From an uncultured Oscillospiraceae bacterium (GTDB lineage: Bacteria > Bacillota > Clostridia > Oscillospirales > Oscillospiraceae), in NCBI GenBank assembly GCA_934590505.1, contig CAKTPC010000050.1, positions 1-14,098 of the forward strand: DNA of 14,098 bases, in the 5' to 3' direction. The notes below the pieces were generated by a model. The model saw only the letters and a program-made list of their open reading frames with translations. It did no database searches and was not told the DNA's origin. Shown piece by piece: positions 1 to 6,529 of this stretch; the first letter of the stretch is position 1; each line of letters begins with the position of its first letter. The position numbers were made by a program, and so were the translations under genes.

Positions 1-682
1 AGAGCGAGGCGTTCATGGTGCGGTCGTTTATGTACACGCCGGCGCTCGACACGCCCACCGCGTCCACGCGCGGCATGTGCTCCGCTGCCGACTTAAGTGC
101 TGCGACGATTCCGTCATAGTGATAATCAGGGTCGGAGTTCGTCTTGGGGAACCACACGACCTCCTCAGAATACACGGTCTCGCCGTCGATGACAGCGGAG
201 ACCTTGCGGTCGCTGCCGCCTGCGTCAAAGCCTATGCGGCAGCCATCAAAGTGCCCGCCCGCGGGCTTGGGCGAATCCTTCGCCTCGGGCAGCACGTCGG
301 TATAGACGACCTCGAAGGGGCGTTCATATATCTTGGAGAAATAGTCCCAGTCAAACTCCTGACAGCCGCCCGCATTGAAGCAGCTGCGGATATACTCATA
401 TATATCACGGTCGCCGCTGATATACACGCGCCAGCCGCCCTTCATCCACAGAAGGGTCTTGACAAGGCGGCGGATGTAATACCGGTCGGCGTCTTTCATA
501 TCGGCAGTACCGTGGATGAATGTATGAACGGCGGCCATCTCACCGCCGCTGCGCTCCACGGCGACGCCGAGAGGTTTTTTTGCCGAGGCGAGAAAGGCGT
601 GGTTGAACTTATAGAGCGGGAAGAAATCACGGTCAAGCTCCGGGAGGTTCCTGACGCTTGCCTCAATGCCTAGATAGTTCAT
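1..682 (-). CDS. ROK-family sugar kinase/regulator-like protein, 3' end cut by window edge
   Basis: The reading frame is open from the ATG at 682 to the window edge (227 codons), so the C-terminal part is missing. The start is set by GGAGGA at 691-696, about 8 bases upstream. Residues 151-160 read GFDAGGSDRK, which matches the phosphate-1 loop (DxGGT/S type) opening the actin-like ATPase fold of ROK proteins. It is followed by a beta-hairpin (VSAVIDGETVYSEEVVWF) and, near 208-217, VDAVGVSSAGVY, like the second ROK core strand. Unusually, about 150 residues precede this core, whereas a plain glucokinase starts with it. The extension lacks an obvious helix-turn-helix, so it does not look like a classical NagC/XylR repressor. 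Known ROK proteins are sugar kinases or sugar-responsive repressors; which applies cannot be decided here. Being beside an AraC regulator and a sugar operon suggests a sugar or sugar-phosphate ligand. Family call fairly sure, function unsure. Confidence 0.7.
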   Translation of the reverse strand, partial: MNYLGIEASVRNLPELDRDFFPLYKFNHAFLASAKKPLGVAVERSGGEMAAVHTFIHGTADMKDADRYYIRRLVKTLLWMKGGWRVYISGDRDIYEYIRSCFNAGGCQEFDWDYFSKIYERPFEVVYTDVLPEAKDSPKPAGGHFDGCRIGFDAGGSDRKVSAVIDGETVYSEEVVWFPKTNSDPDYHYDGIVAALKSAAEHMPRVDAVGVSSAGVYINDRTMNASL

Positions 683-730
683 GCTGTGCGTCCTCCATTG
701 TAAGGAAAAATTAACGGTATAATTAGATAT

Positions 731-759
731 ATTATATCACGGCTTCCAGCGGCCGTCAT
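731..759 (-). promoter_or_regulatory. Candidate sigma-A promoter for the ROK gene
   Basis: Read on the minus strand there is a perfect -10 box TATAAT (736 to 731) and, 17 bases upstream, ATGACG (759 to 754), a 4/6 match to TTGACA. Transcription would start near 725, giving a leader of about 40 bases before the ATG at 682. The surrounding AT-rich stretch supports a promoter. The -35 match is only fair. Confidence 0.5.
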
Positions 760-816
760 TATAAATAAAAGACATTTCAAATAAAGATGTTGCTGATAAC
801 GTTACTGATACTATTA

Positions 817-844
817 CCTGCTTAAAATAGTCATTTTAAGCAGG
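817..844 (-). terminator. Perfect 12-bp hairpin between AraC and ROK genes, probable terminator
   Basis: CCTGCTTAAAAT (817-828) and ATTTTAAGCAGG (833-844) form a perfect 12-bp stem around a 4-base loop. It lies about 52 bases past the stop of the AraC gene, where a terminator would be expected, and upstream of the ROK promoter. The bases after the stem on the minus strand (TAATAGTATC) are not a clean U-tract. The T-rich side (TCTTTTG) is on the plus strand, where no gene ends. It could therefore also be a protein-binding palindrome or an RNA-stabilising hairpin. Confidence 0.45.
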
Positions 845-895
845 TCTTTTGAAGCCTCATTGACAGCCTGAAAGAAGCATTGCCAGGGAAATATT

Positions 896-1783
896 CTATT
901 CCTCCGCGTCCAGACGGCTGCGCCTGTACTCCCGCGGCGTGACGTGCGCGACCATGCGGAAACTGCGGTTAAAGTTCGCGATATTGTTGAAGCCGCAGCG
1001 CCCCGCGATCTCTGTTATGCTCATGTCGCTGCTGCGGAGGTAATTCATCGCAAGCTCTATCCGCTTGCCGGTGATATATGTCCAGACGGATATGCCGTTG
1101 AGGTTTTTGAAAACGTTCGAGAAGTATCCGCGGCTCATCCCGGCATGGCCGGATATCTCGTCAAGGCTCAGCTCATCACACAAATGGTCGTTAATGTAGC
1201 TCATTGCCTCGTCTATACGGGCACGGCTTGCACCTGTTTCGGCGGATGCCCCGGCAATAAAGCCGCAGTATTCCCTGCCGAGCAGGCCGAGGATGAGCAT
1301 CAGCTCCGCTTTCACTATGAGCGGATAGCCGACCTCGCGGTTCATTCCCTCCTCGTACATCTCGCTGAGCAGGGAAAATACTCTTTTCGACGTCGCATTT
1401 GTGCTGGGCAGGAGATTGTTGAAGGAACTGTCATGGTTCAGGAATATATGCAGGTAGCGTGAGTCAAAGCTGTCCCCGCCGGGGGCCCATATGAAGCGCG
1501 GCTCGACCTGTAGGTTAAGCAGGCGGAAGGGCTCCTCCTCGCCTATGTAGGTTATGTAATGCTCCTCGTCGCTGCCGAGCAGCATGATGTCTCCCGCTCC
1601 GCAGAGATACGGACGGCGGCGCACCTGCCATTCGCAGCTGCCGGAGAGCACCGCGCTTATCTCGAGCTGGGTATGGTGGTGTTCGATGTATACCCGCTTG
1701 CCGGTCACAGCGGTCGAGTGGTACATCTTCAGCATGGGCGTTGAATCCTTGCTGCATGCCAGTATTATTTCATCGGTTTTCAT
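896..1783 (-). CDS. AraC-family transcriptional regulator with N-terminal cupin sensor
   Basis: This 295-residue protein has the normal AraC/XylS two-part build. Residues about 30-95 look like a cupin sugar-binding domain (EHHHTQLEISAVLSG, then GAGDIMLLG). Residues about 188-290 carry the double helix-turn-helix. The first helix pair is around LSLDEISGHAGMSRGYFSNVFK and the second around MSITEIAGRCGFNNIANFNRSF, ending in the family signature TPREYRRSR. The start at 1783 has GGAG 10 bases upstream and a good promoter behind it. It is divergent from the enolase-superfamily/SDR pair, with 158 bases between the starts. The usual arrangement is a local activator of the divergent genes and of its own promoter, and by inference also of the sugar operon further along. 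The ligand is unknown but is likely a substrate or intermediate of this locus. Class call very secure; target and ligand inferred. Confidence 0.93.
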   Translation of the reverse strand: MKTDEIILACSKDSTPMLKMYHSTAVTGKRVYIEHHHTQLEISAVLSGSCEWQVRRRPYLCGAGDIMLLGSDEEHYITYIGEEEPFRLLNLQVEPRFIWAPGGDSFDSRYLHIFLNHDSSFNNLLPSTNATSKRVFSLLSEMYEEGMNREVGYPLIVKAELMLILGLLGREYCGFIAGASAETGASRARIDEAMSYINDHLCDELSLDEISGHAGMSRGYFSNVFKNLNGISVWTYITGKRIELAMNYLRSSDMSITEIAGRCGFNNIANFNRSFRMVAHVTPREYRRSRLDAEE

Positions 1784-1818
1784 CAGACAGATTCTCCGAA
1801 ATACTTTGTATTTACTCC

Positions 1819-1848
1819 ATTATACACCGACAGCACGAATTTAAACAA
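1819..1848 (-). promoter_or_regulatory. Promoter of the AraC-family gene
   Basis: On the minus strand, TATAAT (1824 to 1819) is a perfect -10 box and TTGTTT (1848 to 1843) a 4/6 match to the -35, with an 18-base spacer. Predicted start of transcription is near 1812, giving a leader of about 29 bases. Confidence 0.6.
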
Positions 1849-1888
1849 GTAATATTTTATCATAATTCAGCAACATTTAACTTGAATT
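1839..1888. promoter_or_regulatory. Candidate regulator sites (imperfect direct repeat) in the divergent promoter region
   Basis: AATTTAAACAAGTAAT (1839-1854) and CATTTAACTTGAATT (1874-1888) share an ATTTAA..C..G pattern in the same orientation, with starts about 35 bases apart, close to a whole number of helical turns. Each overlaps the -35 box of one of the two divergent promoters. AraC-family proteins commonly bind direct repeats next to or over the -35. The region is AT-rich, so chance similarity is quite possible. Confidence 0.3.
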
Positions 1889-1911
1889 GCCGCCGCACCC
1901 GACGCTACAAT
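1882..1911 (+). promoter_or_regulatory. Promoter of the enolase-superfamily gene
   Basis: TTGAAT (1882-1887) and TACAAT (1906-1911), spaced by 18 bases, are good -35 and -10 boxes. Transcription would start near 1918, giving a leader of about 24 bases that contains the AAGGAG ribosome site at 1928-1933. Confidence 0.6.
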
Positions 1912-1941
1912 AAGGCCATAACGATATAAGGAGAAACCGCT

Positions 1942-3285
1942 ATGAGCTATAATCAGTATTCCTCTCCAAGCGAGCTTAAGATCACCGATATGCGCTTTGT
2001 CGATATAACCGACGCTCCCAAGCGCTGCACCATAATGAAGATCATGACCAATCAGGGCCTTGTCGGCTACGGCGAAGTGCGCGACGCTTCCAGCAAGACA
2101 TACGCCCTCATGCTCAAGAGCCGCATTATCGGGGAGAACCCCTGCAATGTCGATAAGATCTTCCACAAAATAAAGCAGTTCGGCGGTGACTCCCGTCAGG
2201 GCGGCGGCGTGTCCGGTATCGAGATCGCGCTGTGGGACCTTGCGGGCAAGGCATACGGCGTACCGCTTTACCAGATGCTCGGCGGCAAGTACCGTGACGA
2301 GGTACGCGTCTATGCCGACACCGATGTTGACGGCAAGCACACCGGGCACGACATGGGTCTTGCGCTCAAGAAGCGCATGGACATGGGCTTCACCTTCCTC
2401 AAGATGGACCTCGGCATCGGACTGCTGCTTGACGAGCCCGGCACTATCAATGCCCCTCTCGGCTTCATTGACGACATGAAGAAGTACGCCTCACATGTCC
2501 TCAATGCGCAGGGCGGCAGTGTTACCGCGGACATGGTGAAGCATCAGAAGAGCTATCAGATAGTCACCACCGCGCACCCCTTCACCGGCATCCAGATCAC
2601 CGAAAAGGGTCTTGATTACCTTGAGAACTATGTGAAGGAGGTCCGCGACGTTATCGGATATGACGTCCCCCTAGCAATCGACCACTTCGGCCATGTCCAG
2701 CTTGAAAGCTGCATCCGCTTCTGCCGCCGCATGGAGAAATACAACCTCGCCTGGGTGGAGGATCTGGCCCCGTGGATATACACCGACCACTATGTACGCC
2801 TGCGCAATTCCACCTGCGTACCTATCTGCACCGGTGAGGATATCTACCTCAAGGAGGGCTACGAAAAGCTCATAAAGGCAGGCGGCGTTTCAGTCATCCA
2901 CCCCGATATTCTCACCTGCGGCGGCGCGCTTGAGCTGAAGAAGATAGGCGACATCGCCGATGAAAACGGCGTTGCAGTGGCGATCCACATGGCAGAGAGC
3001 CCCATCGCCTGCATGGCCGCCGTCCAGACAGCGGCCGCGATGCATAACGTGCTTGCGCTCGAATACCACTCGGTGGACGTTCCCTGGTGGAGCGACATGG
3101 TCAACGGCCTGCCGAATCCCCTTATCGAGAACGGCTTCATAAAGGTCCCCGACGCGCCCGGTCTCGGCATCGAGAGCCTGAACGAAGAGTTGCTCGCGCA
3201 GCACATCAATCCCGATATTCCCGGCATGTGGGAAAGCACCGACCAGTGGAACCGTGAGTTCTCCAACGACCGTATCTGGAGCTGA
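1942..3285 (+). CDS. Mandelate racemase/muconate lactonizing-type enolase-superfamily enzyme, probable sugar-acid dehydratase
   Basis: This 447-residue protein starts at an ATG with AAGGAG 8 bases upstream. After an enolase N-terminal cap (about 10-120) comes the barrel. Metal ligands are visible as D247 (AIDHFGH), E273 (WVEDLAPW) and E299 (TGEDIY). Their spacings of 26 and 26 residues equal those of mandelate racemase. D322 (HPDI) and H349 (AIHMAE) are 27 apart, again as in the racemase His-Asp base pair. At the KxK position the protein has K154-M-D156, so the second lysine is replaced by Asp. About 60 extra residues lie between this motif and D247. Family knowledge: all members abstract the proton next to a carboxylate. 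Inference: with one clear base (H349), a dehydration or one-sided reaction on a sugar acid is likelier than racemisation. It is probably co-transcribed with, or just upstream of, the SDR gene. Family very sure; substrate unknown. Confidence 0.9.
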   Translation: MSYNQYSSPSELKITDMRFVDITDAPKRCTIMKIMTNQGLVGYGEVRDASSKTYALMLKSRIIGENPCNVDKIFHKIKQFGGDSRQGGGVSGIEIALWDLAGKAYGVPLYQMLGGKYRDEVRVYADTDVDGKHTGHDMGLALKKRMDMGFTFLKMDLGIGLLLDEPGTINAPLGFIDDMKKYASHVLNAQGGSVTADMVKHQKSYQIVTTAHPFTGIQITEKGLDYLENYVKEVRDVIGYDVPLAIDHFGHVQLESCIRFCRRMEKYNLAWVEDLAPWIYTDHYVRLRNSTCVPICTGEDIYLKEGYEKLIKAGGVSVIHPDILTCGGALELKKIGDIADENGVAVAIHMAESPIACMAAVQTAAAMHNVLALEYHSVDVPWWSDMVNGLPNPLIENGFIKVPDAPGLGIESLNEELLAQHINPDIPGMWESTDQWNREFSNDRIWS

Positions 3286-3299
3286 GCCGGTTTTCCCTT

Positions 3300-3321
3300 T
3301 GTGCGGAAACAGTTTTGCACA
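3300..3321 (+). other. Hairpin in the gap between enolase-superfamily and SDR genes
   Basis: GTGCGGAA (3301-3308) and TTTTGCAC (3313-3320) can pair over 8 positions with two G-U wobbles around an ACAG loop, plus a T-A pair outside. It begins 14 bases after the stop at 3285. No U-tract follows, so it is not a convincing terminator. It could protect the upstream mRNA or be an operator for the promoter just downstream. Confidence 0.3.
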
Positions 3322-3333
3322 TAGTGAAAAACA

Positions 3334-3362
3334 TTGACATATCCGTGCGCATAGCCGAAAAT
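3334..3362 (+). promoter_or_regulatory. Candidate internal promoter for the SDR gene
   Basis: A perfect TTGACA (3334-3339) is followed after 17 bases by GAAAAT (3357-3362), a 4/6 match to TATAAT. It sits in the 112-base gap ahead of the SDR gene and would allow that gene to be expressed separately. The weak -10 keeps confidence moderate. Confidence 0.4.
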
Positions 3363-3397
3363 AAGGGCATGAATTTTGTTTTGAAGGAGCAATAGAT

Positions 3398-4150
3398 ATG
3401 TTCGATCTGCATGGGAAAACCGTTCTCATTACCGGCTCCAGCCGCGGCATAGGCAGAGCCGCATTGCTCGCGATGGCGCAGCAGGGCGCATGCGTGATAA
3501 TGCACTGCAGCAGACCCTCTGCTCCCGCCGATGAGACCGTTGCCGCACTCGAGGCGATGGGCGCGGATTACCGCGTCGTGTATCAGGACCTTTCCAAGCG
3601 CGGCGGCGCGGACGAGCTTTACGAAAAGGTCACCGGCATGGGGCTCACGGTGAATGTCCTCGTCCTCAACGCCTCGGTCGAGCACCGGCTGAAGCTCGAG
3701 GAGATAACAGATGAGGAGTTTGACCTGCATATGGATCTCAACCTCCGTGCGCCGATAATGCTGCTCAAGCGCTTCGTGCCGGACATGAAGCGCGAGCATT
3801 GGGGACGCATCATCACCGTCGGCAGCGTTCAGCAGGTGAAGCCGCTCGAAGCGATGCTGGTGTACGCTGCGAGCAAGTCCGCACTGCGCAATGTTGCGCT
3901 GAACATGGCAGTCCAGCTCGCCCCGGATGGGATCACGGTGAACAACATCGCCCCCGGCGCTATCCGCACCGACCGTAATAAGGATGCGCTCTCCGACCCG
4001 GCATATGAGGAGCATGTGAGAAACCTCATCCCCGTGCGCTACATCGGCCAGCCCAAGGACATCGCGGCGCTGATGGTATATCTTGCCTCGGACGAGAGCA
4101 AGTACATGACCGGTCAGGATCTGATGATCGACGGCGGCAAAGGACTTTGA
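3398..4150 (+). CDS. Short-chain dehydrogenase/reductase (classical SDR)
   Basis: At 250 residues this is a typical classical SDR. The NAD(P) loop TGSSRGIG is at 12-19, NAS at 91-93 replaces the usual NAG, and N115 matches the structural/catalytic Asn. The catalytic set is S143 (VGSVQQ), Y156 and K160 (YAASK). IAPGAIRT (184-191) and the C-terminal GQDLMIDGG (239-247) complete the fold. Within the cofactor loop, S15 and R16 (TGSSRG) lean toward NADP but do not settle it. The ATG at 3398 is chosen because GAAGGAGC lies about 8 bases upstream. It follows the enolase-superfamily gene by 112 bases on the same strand and is closed by a strong terminator. By inference it oxidises or reduces a hydroxyl/keto group of the same sugar-acid pathway, as in gluconate 5-dehydrogenase or 2-keto-3-deoxy sugar-acid dehydrogenases. 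The exact substrate cannot be read from sequence. Confidence 0.92.
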   Translation: MFDLHGKTVLITGSSRGIGRAALLAMAQQGACVIMHCSRPSAPADETVAALEAMGADYRVVYQDLSKRGGADELYEKVTGMGLTVNVLVLNASVEHRLKLEEITDEEFDLHMDLNLRAPIMLLKRFVPDMKREHWGRIITVGSVQQVKPLEAMLVYAASKSALRNVALNMAVQLAPDGITVNNIAPGAIRTDRNKDALSDPAYEEHVRNLIPVRYIGQPKDIAALMVYLASDESKYMTGQDLMIDGGKGL

Positions 4151-4171
4151 GAGAACTATAAATATGAATCA

Positions 4172-4212
4172 AGTGCCTGCCCATAACGGGCAGGCGCTCA
4201 AATTTTTATTCT
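4172..4212. terminator. Bidirectional intrinsic terminator between convergent SDR and MFS genes
   Basis: GCCTGCCC (4175-4182) and GGGCAGGC (4188-4195) form an 8-bp GC-rich stem with an ATAAC loop. Three more outer pairs (AGT/GCT, one wobble) extend it to 11. On the plus strand it is followed by CAAATTTTTATTCTTTT, a good U-tract ending the SDR transcript. The T-rich stretch overlaps the stop of the convergent MFS gene (4206), whose own transcript runs into the same stem from the other side. Confidence 0.85.
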
Positions 4213-5441
4213 TTTGGCAATTGCCTTTTCCTCGGCGGGGTTATGAATATCGCAATAATGGTACACAAGGCGAAGAAGCCGAGTCCTATGCTCCACACAT
4301 ATGTATAGCTGCCGAAGGCGTCATAGATAAGGCCGAACAGCACAGAAAAGCCTGCGGAGATACCGCTGCCGATCAGAGAATACCACGCGATTATATTTGC
4401 CGAATCCTCGCTGCCGAAAAAGTCGACCAGCATATCCACGGGCGCGACTATCACTATACCGTAACCGAGCCCCGCGAGGACAAGCGCGATGCCGACCGTC
4501 TCCGGGGAATAGAGCCGCATCATGAGCATGCCGATACCGCCGGCAACGCACCCGAGCGCGACCGGCAGCTTTGCCGGCATTCTGTCGGAAAGAAAGCCCA
4601 TTGCAAGCCTGCCCGCAACGCTGATGATCGCAAAGGAGCCTATCATTCGCGCCGCTTCCGCCTGCCTCATACCGCAGTCGGAAAGGTACTGCACACCCGT
4701 ATTGCACACGGCAAACATCGTAAACTGAGAGAGCGCGAGTATGAGCATGACAAGATAAAAGCGGCTGTTTCTCATTGCCTCACGGCATGTCCAAGACTCT
4801 GTGCTGCGGAAGCTCATTGACTTTTCATCAATTTTTTGCAGCTCGGCAGCGTCAGCGTCAGGAGCCTCGCGCAGGAAGAGCAGGCATATAATAAAGCTCA
4901 GCGCACAGGCTGCTGCGAGATAGACCCATATAAACTTCCAGCCGTACAGCGAATTGAGCCTTTCAAAAAACGGCGTAAACAGATAGCCTCCAAGTCCGCC
5001 TGCGACGAAGTAGATCGACATGGCGAGTCCCCTATGGCGGTAAAACCATTTTGAAATGCACATCTGGGAACAGTAGGAGCCTCCATAGCGAAGGAAAATG
5101 CTGACCGGCAGCATCCATATAATGTAATACAGCACTGTACTTTTCCCACTCAGCAGTGCAAGCGCCAGAAATCCAAGAGCGCCAACGGCAAGACCGAGAA
5201 GCATGGAGCGCTTTATACCGCAGCGGCTGACAAATTTCCCGTGGGCGGGCGCAATAAGCGCAAACACGAAATTGTGCATGGTATACGCGCCCGTTACAAC
5301 AGTCATTGTGACTCCCATCGAGACGCTCATTCCCTCGGCAGCGATACCGAAGGAGTAGTAGAACGGCACGACGCACACGAGACTTACTATCCATATAACA
5401 AGCAGGTTGACCCAGCCGTAGAAAATTTTGTTGTTCTTCAT
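4206..5441 (-). CDS. Major facilitator superfamily transporter (monocarboxylate/OFA-like)
   Basis: The 411-residue protein begins MKNNKIFYGW, typical of the oxalate:formate antiporter and monocarboxylate-porter branches of the MFS. The hydrophobic pattern fits 12 membrane segments with a charged central loop (about 190-222). MFS loop motifs are visible at 68-78 (GKFVSRCGIKR) and repeated after the seventh or eighth helix at 278-290 (RLAMGFLSDRMPA), supporting a full duplicated 6+6 fold. The frame stays open 64 codons upstream, but that stretch is hydrophilic and overlaps the preceding gene, so the ATG at 5441 is preferred. There is no clear ribosome site before this ATG; instead a strong hairpin lies 10 bases upstream. 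It is the last gene of the minus-strand operon. Substrate probably an organic acid or sugar-acid product; uptake versus export cannot be told. Confidence 0.88.
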   Translation of the reverse strand: MKNNKIFYGWVNLLVIWIVSLVCVVPFYYSFGIAAEGMSVSMGVTMTVVTGAYTMHNFVFALIAPAHGKFVSRCGIKRSMLLGLAVGALGFLALALLSGKSTVLYYIIWMLPVSIFLRYGGSYCSQMCISKWFYRHRGLAMSIYFVAGGLGGYLFTPFFERLNSLYGWKFIWVYLAAACALSFIICLLFLREAPDADAAELQKIDEKSMSFRSTESWTCREAMRNSRFYLVMLILALSQFTMFAVCNTGVQYLSDCGMRQAEAARMIGSFAIISVAGRLAMGFLSDRMPAKLPVALGCVAGGIGMLMMRLYSPETVGIALVLAGLGYGIVIVAPVDMLVDFFGSEDSANIIAWYSLIGSGISAGFSVLFGLIYDAFGSYTYVWSIGLGFFALCTIIAIFITPPRKRQLPKE

Positions 5442-5450
5442 AACACTCGT

Positions 5451-5483
5451 ATCGGCATCCCCGCAAAATGCGGAGATGCCGAT
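5451..5483 (-). other. Strong hairpin between the TIM-barrel-like gene and the MFS gene
   Basis: ATCGGCATC (5451-5459) pairs perfectly with GATGCCGAT (5475-5483). After one mismatch an inner CCGC/GCGG stem closes a 5-base loop. On the minus-strand transcript it begins 4 bases after the stop of the upstream gene and ends about 10 bases before the MFS start. No U-run follows on that strand, so it is probably not a full terminator. More likely it stabilises the upstream 3' end, partly attenuates the MFS gene, or limits its translation. Confidence 0.6.
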
Positions 5484-5487
5484 TTTC

Positions 5488-6519
5488 TTATTTCTTGAGG
5501 ACTCTCCTGTAGTTGCGGCCGATGTTGTCCCACAGCTCGATAGGGTCCTTGGCGGCAACACTCGTGCCGAGCCCGCCGCGGTAGGTCCATGTGCCCAGAC
5601 GGTCAACACCCATCTGCTCGTACATATCGACAACGCGGTCTATCTGGCTGAAGTCGTCGGGCCTCTCGCTGTAGCCCATGAGCCAGCGCTCGGATTCCTT
5701 GCCGTACTTCTTCGCAATGCTGACGGTGCGCTCGGTGATCTGCCTGAAGAAGCTCTCGGGCAGGCCCCACTTGATGATGGTGGTGGAGAACACATCGAAG
5801 TACGGGCAGGCGGCGACCATTTCCCAGTTGTCATAGCCGCGCAGCTCGGTAACATAGTAGCTCTGGAGCGTCGCATGGACGCAGCAGGTTATCTCCAGCT
5901 TGGGGTTATACTCCTTGAGCGCCTTGGAGCAGTCGGCAAGCGTCTTGAGCGCCTCTCTCCAGCGGAACTGCTTGACATCGTCGTTCATGAACTTGGGCAT
6001 TTCATAGCCGTAGTAGTCCTCGAACTTCTTCATGCACTCCGGGCAGCGGCAGGACCAGTCGTCCCCCGCGCCGCCGGTGATGGAAGCATAGGCCTTGGGG
6101 TATGCATAGTGCGGCTCATCCCAGAAGAAGCCGTCGACCTCGGTCTCGCGGGCAAGCTTGAGGCAGCGGGAGGTGAAATAGTCGCGGAAGGAATTGGTGT
6201 TGAAGCAGGCGAAGGGCAGCACCTCTCCGGTGTACGCGGAGACCTGACGGTGGTGAATATTGTTCTGCAGGAACAGAGAGACCTGCTCACCGCCGAAATA
6301 TTTGCCGATGCCCCATGTGTCCGCGAGCACGCGCAGACCCATTTCATGCGCTTTCTTGACTATCTCGTTGATATTGGGGAACCAGAAGTCAATGTCGAAC
6401 TCGGTGATGGCGAGAATGACGGTGTCGCAGCCGTGCTCGATCATCTCCTGAAAATCCTTCTCTGCATGCTCGACATAGTTGAAGCCGTAGTAGCTTATGG
6501 CTGTATGCTTGATGGACAT
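5488..6519 (-). CDS. Putative TIM-barrel glycoside-hydrolase-like protein with CxCxxC motif
   Basis: I do not recognise a characterised family for these 343 residues. The pattern suggests a (beta/alpha)8 barrel: VILAITEFDIDFWFP (34-48), LRVLADTWGIG (62-72), VDGFFWDEPH (128-137), KLEITCCVHATLQ (207-219), and a late strand DRLGTWTYRG (306-315). The FFWDEP segment, with acidic D134 and E135 at the end of a predicted strand, resembles catalytic acids of retaining glycosidases such as GH42-type barrels. C157, C159 and C162 form CxCxxC followed by xKKFEDYYG, an arrangement seen in uncharacterised glycosidase-like barrels and possibly a metal site. It has no signal peptide, so it acts inside the cell. 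The start at 6519 has AAGGAG just upstream, overlapping the end of the Gfo/Idh/MocA gene region (10-base gap). It could be a hydrolase, lyase or isomerase on an imported sugar. Barrel moderately sure; reaction unknown. Confidence 0.6.
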   Translation of the reverse strand: MSIKHTAISYYGFNYVEHAEKDFQEMIEHGCDTVILAITEFDIDFWFPNINEIVKKAHEMGLRVLADTWGIGKYFGGEQVSLFLQNNIHHRQVSAYTGEVLPFACFNTNSFRDYFTSRCLKLARETEVDGFFWDEPHYAYPKAYASITGGAGDDWSCRCPECMKKFEDYYGYEMPKFMNDDVKQFRWREALKTLADCSKALKEYNPKLEITCCVHATLQSYYVTELRGYDNWEMVAACPYFDVFSTTIIKWGLPESFFRQITERTVSIAKKYGKESERWLMGYSERPDDFSQIDRVVDMYEQMGVDRLGTWTYRGGLGTSVAAKDPIELWDNIGRNYRRVLKK

Positions 6520-6529
6520 GATACTCTCC

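Noticed and set aside
77..673. 198-codon open frame on the plus strand
   Set aside because: It is antisense to the ROK gene, whose minus-strand frame has a strong ribosome site, promoter and conserved phosphate loop.
3206..4015. 269-codon minus-strand open frame opposite the SDR gene
   Set aside because: The plus-strand SDR has all catalytic motifs and a ribosome site; the antisense product shows no family features.
5442..5633. 64-residue N-terminal extension of the MFS protein
   Set aside because: The stretch is hydrophilic, overlaps the upstream gene and reads through the hairpin; MKNNKIFYGW is the usual MFS start.
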